Assembly: GCF_009811555.1 (NCBI RefSeq)
Contig: NZ_BLIN01000003.1
Location: 1,364,001 to 1,428,000 of the forward strand
DNA: 64,000 bases
Direction: 5' to 3'
Source: Streptomyces caniferus
Lineage (GTDB): Bacteria > Actinomycetota > Actinomycetes > Streptomycetales > Streptomycetaceae
A program made the translations under genes and the position numbers. The notes beneath the pieces were generated by a model, which searched no databases, was not told the origin of the DNA, and saw nothing but the letters and a program-made list of their open reading frames with translations. Shown in pieces: positions 17,509 through 25,167 of the stretch (position 1 is the stretch's first letter; every line of letters starts with the position of its first letter).

Positions 17509-18126
17509 TCAGGCGCGTACGGCGATACCGTCCAGCACCATGGAGAGGTACTGGCGGGCGATCTCCTCGGGGCTGTGCTGTCCACCGGGCCGGTACCAGC
17601 TCGCCGCCACCCAGACGGTGTCGCGGACGAAGCGGTAGGTGAGCCGGATGTCGAGGTCGGCCCGGAAGATTCCGTCGGCGACGCCTCGTTCCAGCGTGCC
17701 CAGCCAGGCCTTTTCGAACTTCTCTTGGGAGTCGGCGAGATAGCCGAAGCGGGGCTGGGCGGCGAGGTGCTTTGCCTCCTTCTGGTAGATGGCGACGGCC
17801 GCGCGGTGCCGGTCGATCTCCCGGAAGGACTCGGTGACCAGGGCTTCGATGGTCTGCCTGGGGCCGAGGCCGGCGGCGAGTACGGCGTCATAGCCGTCCC
17901 ACAGCTCGGTCAGGAAGCTGGAGAGGATCTCGTCCAGCATCGATTCCTTGGAATCGAAGTGGTAGTAGAGGCTGCCCGCGAGCATCCCGGCCTCGTCCGC
18001 GATGCGGCGGACCGTGGTGGCGTTATAGCCGTGCGCGGCGAATACCTCCGCCGCGATGTTGAGCAGTTCGCGGCGGCGCTCCGGTGACGCATTGGCGGTC
18101 GTCGTCTTCTTCTTGGCGGCTGGCAC
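17509..18126 (-). CDS. TetR-family regulator (KstR2-like N-terminus)
   Basis: Repressor of about 205 residues. The helix-turn-helix is clear: LLNIAAEVFAAHGYNATTVR, RRIADEAGMLAGSLYYHFDS. This wording, with MLAGSLYYHF, resembles the KstR2 group of actinobacterial regulators for CoA-linked catabolism. The C-terminal ligand domain (EKAWLGTLERGVADGIFR, WVAASWYRPGG) is typical. The start is uncertain: the GTG at 18126 gives the family length and is preferred over a longer frame from 18258, whose first 44 residues are low-complexity. Divergent from the FUSC exporter, so it may control that promoter. Confidence 0.82.
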   Translation of the reverse strand: MPAAKKKTTTANASPERRRELLNIAAEVFAAHGYNATTVRRIADEAGMLAGSLYYHFDSKESMLDEILSSFLTELWDGYDAVLAAGLGPRQTIEALVTESFREIDRHRAAVAIYQKEAKHLAAQPRFGYLADSQEKFEKAWLGTLERGVADGIFRADLDIRLTYRFVRDTVWVAASWYRPGGQHSPEEIARQYLSMVLDGIAVRA

Positions 18127-18527
18127 CTGGCTATTGTCGCTCGCCCTGCCACCCCGTCCCTCCCGCGCTTCCGCCCCCGTCTTCGCCACTTTGCCACCCG
18201 AGCCGGGCCCCTGCTGCCGACTCCCCTCATCTACGCCCCTCTCTCCACCGCCCCCCACTTCGTCCTCCTTCCCTCCCCTTCCCTCCTAGCGCCCCCCTCT
18301 GACCGATACCGCTCCGCCGCTTTCCTCGTTGCCCCTCTCCTCCGGGCTGCCTCCGCGCCGCTTCCGCTCGGTCGTTTCGCTTGCGCTTCTCGCTTGCACC
18401 GCGCACCTCTTCCGCGTCTTTCTTGCGCTCTGTGGGGGCTCCGTCTGCCGTCTCACCCGGATCACCCGGTTCCGGTCACCCTGCCGGCAATTATTTCACT
18501 AGTAAAACACCTGCTAACCTTCTTGCC
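18127..18527. other. Spacer with polypyrimidine tract and FUSC promoter
   Basis: Plus strand 18200-18440 is almost entirely C and T apart from short breaks, with no coding signal. The last 40 bases are AT-rich and hold the exporter promoter: a palindrome around ACTAGT (18499-18504, within TTTCACTAGTAAAA) and TAACCT at 18515-18520. The palindrome would overlap the -35 region and is a candidate operator for the divergent TetR or the downstream MarR regulator. Confidence 0.5.
18515..18520 (+). promoter_or_regulatory. -10 box of leaderless FUSC exporter gene
   Basis: TAACCT seven bases before the ATG at 18528, no Shine-Dalgarno; places the transcript start at the start codon. Confidence 0.5.
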
Positions 18528-20555
18528 ATGGGGAAGCATGCCAAGCCGTCCGGAAAGAGCGCACCTCCCGTGCCGGGAAGCGGGGTACGCGTCAGACCGT
18601 TGCCCATCAGGAGCAGCGTCCGGCTGCGCAGGCCCGTCGATATCTGGCATAAACCGGCACTCAGCGCGGTGGCGGCGCTGGCGATCCCCGATCTCGCGTT
18701 GTTCGGCATGGGACGGCTGGATCTGGTCCTGTACACCTCGGCCGGGGCGATGTGTGCCCTGTACGCGCACGGTCTGCCGTACGCGGCCCGCGCCCGCACT
18801 CTGTTGTGGGTGGTGTTCGGAATGGTCGCGAGCCTCGGCATCGCGCTGACCGCCGCCTCGCTGACCACCTCGACCGCGCTGCTCGTCGTGTTGGCCTCGC
18901 TGATGGCCGCCGTCCACAAGATGGTCTGCGATGCCACGCGTATCGGCCCGCCGGGGAACATCATCCTGACGTTCATCACGGCCTCGGCCTTCTTCGTGCC
19001 GCAGCACCTCGGCGAGGTCCCGCTGCATCTGGCGCTGGCGCTCGGCGCCGGCGGGCTCGCCTGGCTGGTCTGCATGGCGCCGACGCTGATACGGCCGCAC
19101 GGGCCGGAGCGGATCGCCGCCGCCCGCGCGCTGGAGGCCGCGGCCGGGCTGCTGCGCACCGAAGCGGGCTCCAGAGGAGCGGAAGCGGCCGGGGTTGAAG
19201 CGGCCAGGGTTGAATTGGCTGGGGCGGCACCGGTCGCGGTGCAACCCGCCGGTGTGGAACCGGCCAGGGTTGAATCGGTTGGTGTGGCGCAGGCGCGGCA
19301 TGCCACTGCGGCCGCGGTGAACGCCGCCTGGCACACACTGTTCCTGGTCCCGGCGCGCACTCCGGCGAGGGCCGCCGCACGAGCCGGACTCGAACGACTG
19401 CTGGTGCGGGCCGAGTCGGCGCTCGGGCACGACGGCCGGACCGCGGCAGGCGAGGCCGAGCGGCTCGGCACCTGGGCACGTGAGCTGCGGAGCGGGCGGC
19501 CGTTGCCTCAGGTGGTGCTCTCGGCCGAGCAGGCAGAGGAATTGATGGGCGTCGCCGAAGAGGCGCGGGGGCCGCGGCGGCCCGCGCCCGGTCGTCCGCA
19601 CGGGGTGCGGGCGGTGCTCGCCCGGCTGGCGCCAGGGTCACCGCTGTTGCCCATCGGGGCGCGGGTCGCCGCCGGATGTGTGCTGGCGGGCTGGGTGTCG
19701 ATGGCCGTCGGCGTCGGGCACCCGTATTGGGCCGTGGTCACCGCGGCCTCGATCTTTCAGGCCAACACCACGCTCTCCTGGCAGCGGGCGCTGCAACGAA
19801 CCCTCGGCAATCTGCTCGGCCTGCTGCTCTACACCGCGCTGCTGCCGCTGATGCACGTCGGGGAGCTCGCGATGATCGCGCTGGCGCTGACCTTCCAGCT
19901 CGGCGCGGAGGCGTGCATCACCCGTAATTACTGGCTCGGCTCGGTGTGTGTCACGCCGATGGCGCTGCTGCTGACCGAGTTCGGCAGGCGGGTACCGGCC
20001 GGCTCGCTGATCGCCGACCGCTGGATCGACACCGTGGTGGGCGCGGTGGTGGGGCTGGCCTGCTGCGTCCTGGTCACCAACCGGCGGGCCGCCAACCGTA
20101 TCGAGGTCGCCCTGGGGCGGGTTGCGGCGGCGGAGGCCGTCGCCCTGCGGCTGCTCGCGGCGCGGAACGCACCCGGGACGGATGGCGCCCGAGAGGCCAG
20201 GTCGGCCCAGGAGACCGAATGGGCACTGGGGGCCGGGGCGACCCAGGAGTCCGAATGGGCCTTGGAGACCAGGGCGACCCAGGAGTCCGCATGGGCCTTG
20301 GAGACCAGGGCGACCCAGGAGTCCGCATGGCCCCATGTGACCGCCTGGGCCCAGGAGACCGGGTGGGCCCGGGGCCGGCTGGCCGGATGTCTGGTCGAGC
20401 TGCGCGAAGCCGTGGACGTGGCGGCCGGCGAGTGGTGGCAGCGCGCGCTGCCCGAGGAGCGGATCGCCCGTGCCGAGCAGCAGGGTCACCGGGCGCTGGC
20501 CGGGCTGGTCCGGCAGCTCCCGGCGGCGGTGCCGGCACCGGTGCCGGTCGCCTGA
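18528..20555 (+). CDS. FUSC-family membrane protein (aromatic acid exporter-like)
   Basis: Inner-membrane protein of 675 residues with the FUSC duplicated plan. Membrane helices lie at about 45-185 and again at 378-517; the second block carries the family signature GHPYWAVVTAASIFQ and LQRTLGNLLG. Soluble segments lie between and after them. FUSC proteins include fusaric-acid resistance and p-hydroxybenzoate efflux (AaeB) pumps. Neighbouring divergent TetR and downstream MarR genes suggest inducible efflux of an aromatic compound. Odd features: GVExARVExxG-type repeats around 221-252 and a 12-residue tandem repeat (ATQESxWALETR) at about 559-613 in the cytoplasmic tail. The ATG at 18528 fits a leaderless start; an open upstream extension is without similarity. 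Confidence 0.88.
   Translation: MGKHAKPSGKSAPPVPGSGVRVRPLPIRSSVRLRRPVDIWHKPALSAVAALAIPDLALFGMGRLDLVLYTSAGAMCALYAHGLPYAARARTLLWVVFGMVASLGIALTAASLTTSTALLVVLASLMAAVHKMVCDATRIGPPGNIILTFITASAFFVPQHLGEVPLHLALALGAGGLAWLVCMAPTLIRPHGPERIAAARALEAAAGLLRTEAGSRGAEAAGVEAARVELAGAAPVAVQPAGVEPARVESVGVAQARHATAAAVNAAWHTLFLVPARTPARAAARAGLERLLVRAESALGHDGRTAAGEAERLGTWARELRSGRPLPQVVLSAEQAEELMGVAEEARGPRRPAPGRPHGVRAVLARLAPGSPLLPIGARVAAGCVLAGWVSMAVGVGHPYWAVVTAASIFQANTTLSWQRALQRTLGNLLGLLLYTALLPLMHVGELAMIALALTFQLGAEACITRNYWLGSVCVTPMALLLTEFGRRVPAGSLIADRWIDTVVGAVVGLACCVLVTNRRAANRIEVALGRVAAAEAVALRLLAARNAPGTDGAREARSAQETEWALGAGATQESEWALETRATQESAWALETRATQESAWPHVTAWAQETGWARGRLAGCLVELREAVDVAAGEWWQRALPEERIARAEQQGHRALAGLVRQLPAAVPAPVPVA
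20202..20365 (+). repeat. 36-base in-frame tandem repeat in FUSC gene
   Basis: Units begin at 20202 (degenerate), 20238, 20274, 20310 and about 20346 (degenerate). The central copies share GCGACCCAGGAGTCCG and are nearly identical. The period of 36 keeps frame and encodes the 12-residue Thr-Gln-Glu-Ser-Trp repeat. Copy number could vary by slippage without breaking the protein. Confidence 0.85.
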
Positions 20556-20637
20556 CCCGCCTGCCCGCCCGGCGCGGCGGCCGGAACGGCGGCGGGCACA
20601 ATTGGGTGCGTACGACGTGATCGAGAGGAGTGTGCGG

Positions 20638-21144
20638 GTGACCGAGGACATCGTCGCGGGGGTGCTGCGCCAGTGGCAGCAGGTGCACCCCGGGCTGGAC
20701 ACCGGCCCGATCGCGGTGATCGGACGGCTCAACCGCTGTTCCGCACTGCTGCAGCAGGCGGCCGATGCTCCACTGCGGAAGGCCGGACTCACCCGTCCCG
20801 AGTTCGACATCCTCGGCACCCTGCGCCGGATGGACCGTGAGGTGACCCCCGGGCGGGTGGCTCGCGAGACCTTTGCGTCCGGCGCCGCGGTGACCAAGCG
20901 CGTACGGCAGCTTGAGGAGCGCGGACTGATCGCGCGCCGCCCCGATGACCGGGACCGCCGCGTCGCGCATCTCTCGCTCACCGACGAGGGGCGCGAGACC
21001 ATCGACCGGCTGCTGCCCGAACAGCTGCGGTACGAGGCGGCACTGCTCGATGGCATCGGCGATCAGCGGCAGGAGGAACTGTCCGCGGCGTTGGGCGAAT
21101 TGCTGGTGGTGCTGGAGGGGCGGCTCGGCAGCCTGATGGAGTGA
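20638..21144 (+). CDS. MarR-family regulator
   Basis: Winged-helix repressor of 168 residues. Core segments: LRKAGLTRPEFDILGTLRRM, RVARETFASGAAVTKRVRQL (recognition helix), EERGLIARRPDDRDRRVAHL (wing) and a dimerising C-terminal helix. The GTG at 20638 follows AGGAG by seven bases, which settles the start; the upstream open frame overlaps the exporter. It lies 82 bases behind the FUSC exporter, a common arrangement for MarR regulators that sense the exported phenolic compound. The target is not shown. Confidence 0.9.
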   Translation: MTEDIVAGVLRQWQQVHPGLDTGPIAVIGRLNRCSALLQQAADAPLRKAGLTRPEFDILGTLRRMDREVTPGRVARETFASGAAVTKRVRQLEERGLIARRPDDRDRRVAHLSLTDEGRETIDRLLPEQLRYEAALLDGIGDQRQEELSAALGELLVVLEGRLGSLME

Positions 21145-21551
21145 GGACGGCGGGGCGGGGAGGCGTGGAACAGCGGCGGCCCGGCGAGGGCGTAGCTCGC
21201 GTTCGCGCCGCCAGGCACACCCGCGTCGGCCCCCGCCAAGCCCACCCTCGAACCCACCGCCGGGCCAACCGCCGGGCCAACCGTCATAACCGTCATGGGC
21301 CCACCGTCGGGCCCGTCCTCACGCGCACCACCAGGTCCACGCTCAAGCCCCCACCGTGCATCCCCACGGTCAGGGCCACCGCTCGGCCGACTATCAAGAC
21401 CGCCGTCAGGGCCCGCTCCCGACCCGACTTCAGGGTCCGCACGAACCTCACCGTCCGAGCCACCGCCAGGGCCCGCACCAACCCCTCGGTCCGAGCCACC
21501 GTCAGGGCCCACCACCAGCGCCGCCGTCAGAACCCACCGCCAAGCCCGCTC
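21145..21551. other. Repetitive spacer
   Basis: About 400 bases of CCACCG / CAGGGCCC / TCAAGCCC words repeated at irregular intervals, for example CGTCAGGGCCC near 21400, 21468 and 21500. Frames are open on both strands but give only Pro/Ala/Arg-rich strings. I see no gene, hairpin or promoter here that I would defend. Confidence 0.6.
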
Positions 21552-22736
21552 TCACGGCTCCAGGCGGGCGATCCGGCCCCGTTCGCCCGCGGCCCAGCAG
21601 CCCAGGTCGGGGGCGCAGTCGACGGTGTCGTACGAGCCGTGGTCGAAGGTGTGCCAGGTGCGGCCGCCGTCGAGTGTGAGGTCGCTGCCGGACGGGCCGA
21701 CCGCCAGGGCGAGGTGCCGGGAATGCGGCAGCCAGGCGGCGCCGGAGCGGTAGGCCTTGGGGGGTGCGGTGGCCGGTGTCCAGGTGCTGCCGGCGTCGTC
21801 GCTGACCGCGGCGGCGTGCGGCGAGGGCTGGTCGGGGCGGTAATCGCCGCCCACGGCGAGGCCGTGGGTGCGGTCGCGGAAAGCGAGCGCGAAGACGCCA
21901 CGGGCCGGATCGCCCGCCGGTATGGGGGTGTCGGTGACCGACCAGGTACGGCCGCGGTCGGCGGTGTGCAGGACGCGGGCGGTGGCCGCGCCACCGGTCG
22001 CGATCCAGGCGTCGCGACTGCCGGCGGAGACCAGGCACTGGCCACTGGCGGCGAACGCAGCCTCGCCCTGCTGGGCCGGCGGCATGCCCTTCGACGGCAG
22101 TACGCGCCAACTGCGGCCGCCGTCCGCGGTGGACAGGATGCGGTACGTGCCGTCGACGGGGTCGCCGAGTGCGATGCCGTGCCGGCGGTCGAAGAAGGTC
22201 AGGCAGTCGTAGAAGGCACGGGGGTCGGTGTTGCGGAAGCTCTCGGTCCAGGTGGCACCGGCATCATCCGTACGGAAGACGCGCGAGGCCTCCCCCTCGC
22301 CGATCGCGAGGACGACCGCACGGCGCGCACCGAACGCCTCGATGTCGCGGAACTCCAGCGCCCCGGCACCGGGTGGGGAGATGTCGCTCCAGTGCTTGCC
22401 GCCGTCGTGGCTGCGCAGCACGGTGCCCGCCGTACCGGCGACCCAGGCGGTCGTACGGCTGACGGCCGAGAGACCACGGAAGCGGGCGGTGCTGCCGCTG
22501 TCCTTGAGCCGCCAGCCGGCGTGCTGGGCGGTGAGCGCCGCCGCCGCTACCGGCTCGCCGGCGGAAACCGGTGCCGCCCCGGACGAACCCGCCCGGGCGG
22601 CCGCCATCGTGGCGAGCACCGCCGCGCCGGCCACCATGGCTGCCCACTGACGAGCCCTGCGGATACGCGGCGCCGGTCCCGTCTTCCGGTCCGAGTCCCC
22701 GCCCAACAGGCGTCCCGTACGCCGCATTCGCCCCAC
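21552..22736 (-). CDS. Secreted or anchored beta-propeller with six Asp-box (BNR) repeats
   Basis: A 394-residue protein with an N-terminal hydrophobic segment (about 30-48) after a basic leader, likely an uncleaved anchor or signal peptide. Six sialidase Asp boxes (S/T-x-D-x-G-x-S/T-W) are visible: 109-116, 156-163, 203-210, 258-265, 312-319, 354-361. This predicts a six-bladed propeller like Ycf48/WD-type YCF48 proteins. No catalytic sialidase arginine triad or Tyr/Glu pair is evident, so sialidase activity is unlikely despite the Asp boxes. Often labelled oxidoreductase without proof. Stands alone. Confidence 0.82.
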   Translation of the reverse strand: MGRMRRTGRLLGGDSDRKTGPAPRIRRARQWAAMVAGAAVLATMAAARAGSSGAAPVSAGEPVAAAALTAQHAGWRLKDSGSTARFRGLSAVSRTTAWVAGTAGTVLRSHDGGKHWSDISPPGAGALEFRDIEAFGARRAVVLAIGEGEASRVFRTDDAGATWTESFRNTDPRAFYDCLTFFDRRHGIALGDPVDGTYRILSTADGGRSWRVLPSKGMPPAQQGEAAFAASGQCLVSAGSRDAWIATGGAATARVLHTADRGRTWSVTDTPIPAGDPARGVFALAFRDRTHGLAVGGDYRPDQPSPHAAAVSDDAGSTWTPATAPPKAYRSGAAWLPHSRHLALAVGPSGSDLTLDGGRTWHTFDHGSYDTVDCAPDLGCWAAGERGRIARLEP

Positions 22737-23057
22737 CCCGCTCTGGTTGTGGGCTGGAAGCTAGCCCAGCCCGACCACGCCGTCCAGACCGCCTCCCACC
22801 GCCACCACCGCCCCCACTGCCGCCGCCGCGCACCGCACCCGCTCTAATCCCACCGCTCACCACACCCCCTCCGACACCACCGCCAGGCCCCTGGCCACGC
22901 CAACCAGCGAGAGCCATCGCAAGCCGTCCCGCCCCGAGCGGGGCCGGTTCCGGGGGGGGGCGCCCGCACGCCTGACACCCCGTCACATCAAGCGGAAGAA
23001 CGCGGTCCCGCGCCCCGCACACACAGCAAAGAGGGCATATGCGTACATTCAAAGGCC

Positions 23058-23073
23058 CGTGATGCAGGTCACG
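23058..23073. promoter_or_regulatory. Candidate BldD-type site upstream of SsgA-like gene
   Basis: CGTGA-TGCAGG-TCACG, a 16-base inverted repeat with 5-base arms. BldD, the c-di-GMP-dependent developmental repressor of Streptomyces, recognises GTGA...TCAC half-sites, and ssg genes are among its known targets. The site lies about 90 bases upstream of the start. Match by eye only. Confidence 0.45.
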
Positions 23074-23107
23074 TAGGAATCCAATGCACCTGGCGCGATG
23101 GCCTACG

Positions 23108-23118
23108 CGTCCTAGTGG
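23108..23118 (+). promoter_or_regulatory. Element shared with the second SsgA-like promoter
   Basis: CGTCCTAGTGG, 42 bases before the start; CGTCCTACTGG stands 44 bases before the paralogue at 27143. The position suits a promoter or regulator element specific to this gene pair. Confidence 0.4.
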
Positions 23119-23160
23119 TCAAAGGCCCAACGACCCGTACCGAATACAAGGGAGCCGGCG

Positions 23161-23574
23161 ATGTCCAGCGTCATCGACCAAGCCGTTCAGGCCCGTCTCA
23201 TCGCGACCGCTCCCCGGTCGCAGGTGATTCCGGCGAGCCTGCGTTACGACCGCGCCGACCCGTTCGCGGTGCGTTTGGTCTTTCCGCCCGCCGCGTCGCT
23301 GGACGGGGCGGAAGTGGCGTGGACGTTCGGGCGCGATCTGCTGGAGGAAGGCCTGTCCGAGCCGGCCGGGGCGGGCGATGTGCAGATCTGGCCGTACGAC
23401 TCCGATGCCCTGGTGATCGAGTTCCACGCCGTCGGGGGCATGGCGGTGGTGCAGTTCGACCCCCAGGAGCTGCGGACCTTCCTGAACAGGTCGTACCAGG
23501 TCGTCGCGAAGGGCGAGGAGGCGGGGCATCTGGACGTCGAGGCCGACCTCGTCGCCCTGTTGCGCGAGGCATAG
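23161..23574 (+). CDS. SsgA-like sporulation/cell division regulator (first copy)
   Basis: SsgA-like protein (SALP) of 137 residues. SALPs control septum placement and cell-wall events during sporulation in streptomycetes, SsgB by recruiting FtsZ. Family pattern: a beta-rich core with ASLRYDRADPFAVRLVFPP, VAWTFGRDLLEEGL, GDVQIWP and VQFDPQELRTFLNRSY. GGGAG stands six bases before the ATG. It shares the opening (VIDQAVQxRLIAT) and overall plan with the protein at 27143, 3.6 kb away, so the two are duplicates. Which SALP subtype it is cannot be settled by eye. Confidence 0.92.
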   Translation: MSSVIDQAVQARLIATAPRSQVIPASLRYDRADPFAVRLVFPPAASLDGAEVAWTFGRDLLEEGLSEPAGAGDVQIWPYDSDALVIEFHAVGGMAVVQFDPQELRTFLNRSYQVVAKGEEAGHLDVEADLVALLREA

Positions 23575-23660
23575 AGCTCGCACCCCGAGAGCGGATCGTG
23601 CGGGCGCCGCCGACGAGGGACGCTCCACCACGACGGTCGCAACGAGGAATTCGCGCACGC

Positions 23661-23775
23661 TCCCCTCAAACCCGCTCCACGCCAGCCCACTTCCCTCAAG
23701 CCCACCCCGCAAGACCACCCCCTCAAGCCCACTCCCCTCAAGTGAGCCTCTCTCAAGCGCGCTTCCCTCAAGCCC
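23661..23775. repeat. CCCTCAAGCCC degenerate repeats
   Basis: About six copies of (C)CCTCAAGCCC-like words in 115 bases, at irregular 14-30 base spacing; the last copy overlaps the 3' end of the TetR gene. Between convergent genes, no hairpin. Looks like slippage-derived spacer repeats. Confidence 0.6.
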
Positions 23776-24517
23776 GCTCCGCCGCCGGCGCCGGGCCGTT
23801 CCCGACCGACGCCGACGACGCCGAGCGATCCCCGACGAGCACGGACGGCACCCGTCCCGGGGACGCGGCCGCGGACGCGGACGACGCTCGCCCCACCGCA
23901 TCCGCCCCCTCCATCCCCTCCACTCCGAAGAGATTCGCCAGCTGCAGATCCAGCAGCCGTAGCGCGGTCTCGGGGTCGTGCACGCCCAGCAGGACGTAGG
24001 TGGCGAGGCCGTCGGCCGTGCTGATCAGCAGCATCGCCTCGTCCTCGGTGGCGCGTTCCGGCGGGAGTTCGCCGCGGTCCGCGGCCAGCCGCAGTTGGTC
24101 GGCGAAGAAGGCACGGAGCTGGGGGATGCCGTTCTCGGCCTCGGCGCGCAGGGCCTCGTCGTGCACGGCGCGGGCGTAGTAGGCGGCGCCGACCAGCAGG
24201 CCGACGCGGCTCCGGTCGTCCAGCGGCAGCATGCCCGACAGGCAGGCGCGCAGCACCTCACGGGGCGTCGGCCCCTCGGCCAGCGCCTCGATGCGGGCGC
24301 GGATGCGGTCCGCGGCGAGCCGGTTGATGTACCGGAGGGCGAAGACGAGCATCTCGTCCTTGGTGCGGAAGTAGTGCTGCAGCCGGCCGAGCGAGATGCC
24401 GGCCTCCGCCGCGACATCGCGCAGGCTCGCACCGTCCAGCCCGCGGGTGCTCGCGATCCGCCACAGCGCCTCGGAGATCTCCTGACGCCTGGCTTCGTGG
24501 TCCACCTTCTTGGGCAC
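23768..24517 (-). CDS. TetR-family regulator
   Basis: Repressor of 249 residues. Start GTG at 24517 with a strong AGGAGG six bases upstream. The helix-turn-helix is EALWRIASTRGLDGASLRDV followed by AAEAGISLGRLQHYFRTKDE; the DNA-binding residues and the BetI-like C-terminal domain (VGLLVGAAYYARAVHDEALR) are typical. The last 50 residues form a Ser/Ala/Gly-rich tail probably outside the fold. Divergent from the PH-domain operon, with a perfect palindrome (24582-24596) in the shared promoter, so autoregulation and control of that operon are likely. Confidence 0.9.
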   Translation of the reverse strand: MPKKVDHEARRQEISEALWRIASTRGLDGASLRDVAAEAGISLGRLQHYFRTKDEMLVFALRYINRLAADRIRARIEALAEGPTPREVLRACLSGMLPLDDRSRVGLLVGAAYYARAVHDEALRAEAENGIPQLRAFFADQLRLAADRGELPPERATEDEAMLLISTADGLATYVLLGVHDPETALRLLDLQLANLFGVEGMEGADAVGRASSASAAASPGRVPSVLVGDRSASSASVGNGPAPAAERA

Positions 24518-24581
24518 GGATGTCCTCCTTCGTACCGTGCGCGACCCTTCGTGGCTCCGTCCAGGGGGCCCGGCCAGCTTT

Positions 24582-24596
24582 TACAAGTCGCTTGTA
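24582..24596. promoter_or_regulatory. Palindromic operator between TetR and PH-domain operon
   Basis: TACAAG-TCG-CTTGTA, a perfect 6+3+6 inverted repeat in an AT-rich island of a GC-rich region, midway between the divergent starts at 24517 and 24649. The size is right for a TetR dimer. TATAAC immediately downstream (24601) may be the -10 of the PH-domain operon. Confidence 0.6.
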
Positions 24597-24648
24597 CCGT
24601 TATAACGTATCGCCACTCAATACGCTTGACTTGGAAACGGTGACCCTG

Positions 24649-25167
24649 ATGCCCGAGCACGCCGCCCCGCTGCTGCGCCCGCCCCGCCACCGAGTCGATC
24701 CCCGGGCCCGCCAGTGGTGGAGACTCCAGGCACTGCTGACACTCAGCGGCCCGATGCTGCTCACCGCACTCGTCATGGCCGTCCTGTCCCTCCTCTTCTT
24801 CCCGGGCGCGCTGCCGTGGCTGGGCCCGCTGCTGCTGGTGGTGCTGGTGCTCCCGGCCGTCGGCTATCTCGCCGTCATGCCGCGGTGGCGGTACGCGGTG
24901 CACGCCTGGGAGCTGGGCGGGCGTGCGGTCTATGCGGCGAACGGCTGGTTCTGGCAGAAGCGGCGGATCGCGCCGCTGACAAGGGTGCAGACGGTGGACA
25001 CCGTGCGCGGGCCGCTCCAACGGCGGTACGGGCTGGCGACGGTGACGGTGACCACCGCCTCGACCGCGGGCGACATCAAGATCGCGGGGCTGTCCGACGC
25101 GGACGCCGAGGAGCTGTCCCGGCGGATCGGCGAGGCGGCGCAGGACGTGCCGGGTGATGCCGCATGA
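24649..25167 (+). CDS. Membrane protein with bacterial PH domain (YdbS-like)
   Basis: A 172-residue membrane protein. Two adjacent hydrophobic helices (about 26-48 and 52-72) precede a bPH2 domain (WRYAVHAWELGGRAVYAANG, RRIAPLTRVQTVDTVRGPLQ, RRYGLATVTVTTAS). This is the YdbS half of the YdbS-YdbT pair; in Bacillus these proteins give resistance to heterologous antimicrobial peptides. The ATG at 24649 is used; a GTG at 24640 with GGAA upstream is possible. The stop overlaps the start of the next gene (ATGA), so the two are translationally coupled. TetR-controlled by position. Confidence 0.88.
   Translation: MPEHAAPLLRPPRHRVDPRARQWWRLQALLTLSGPMLLTALVMAVLSLLFFPGALPWLGPLLLVVLVLPAVGYLAVMPRWRYAVHAWELGGRAVYAANGWFWQKRRIAPLTRVQTVDTVRGPLQRRYGLATVTVTTASTAGDIKIAGLSDADAEELSRRIGEAAQDVPGDAA

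Larger units (their letters stand above)
22737..23160. other. Promoter region of the first SsgA-like gene, with a G9 run
   Basis: The left part is pyrimidine-rich without features, with a run of nine G at 22952-22960, which is prone to slippage or miscalling. The right part (after about 23030) is AT-richer and holds the CGTGA-N6-TCACG element and the CGTCCTAGTGG element annotated separately. Confidence 0.55.

Noticed and set aside
20202..20365. CRISPR-like repeat array
   Set aside because: Repeats are contiguous and in-frame coding, with no spacers and no cas genes nearby.
21552..22736. Sialidase linked to the NanT-like transporter
   Set aside because: Only Asp boxes are shared; catalytic residues of sialidases are not visible and the genes are 14 kb apart.
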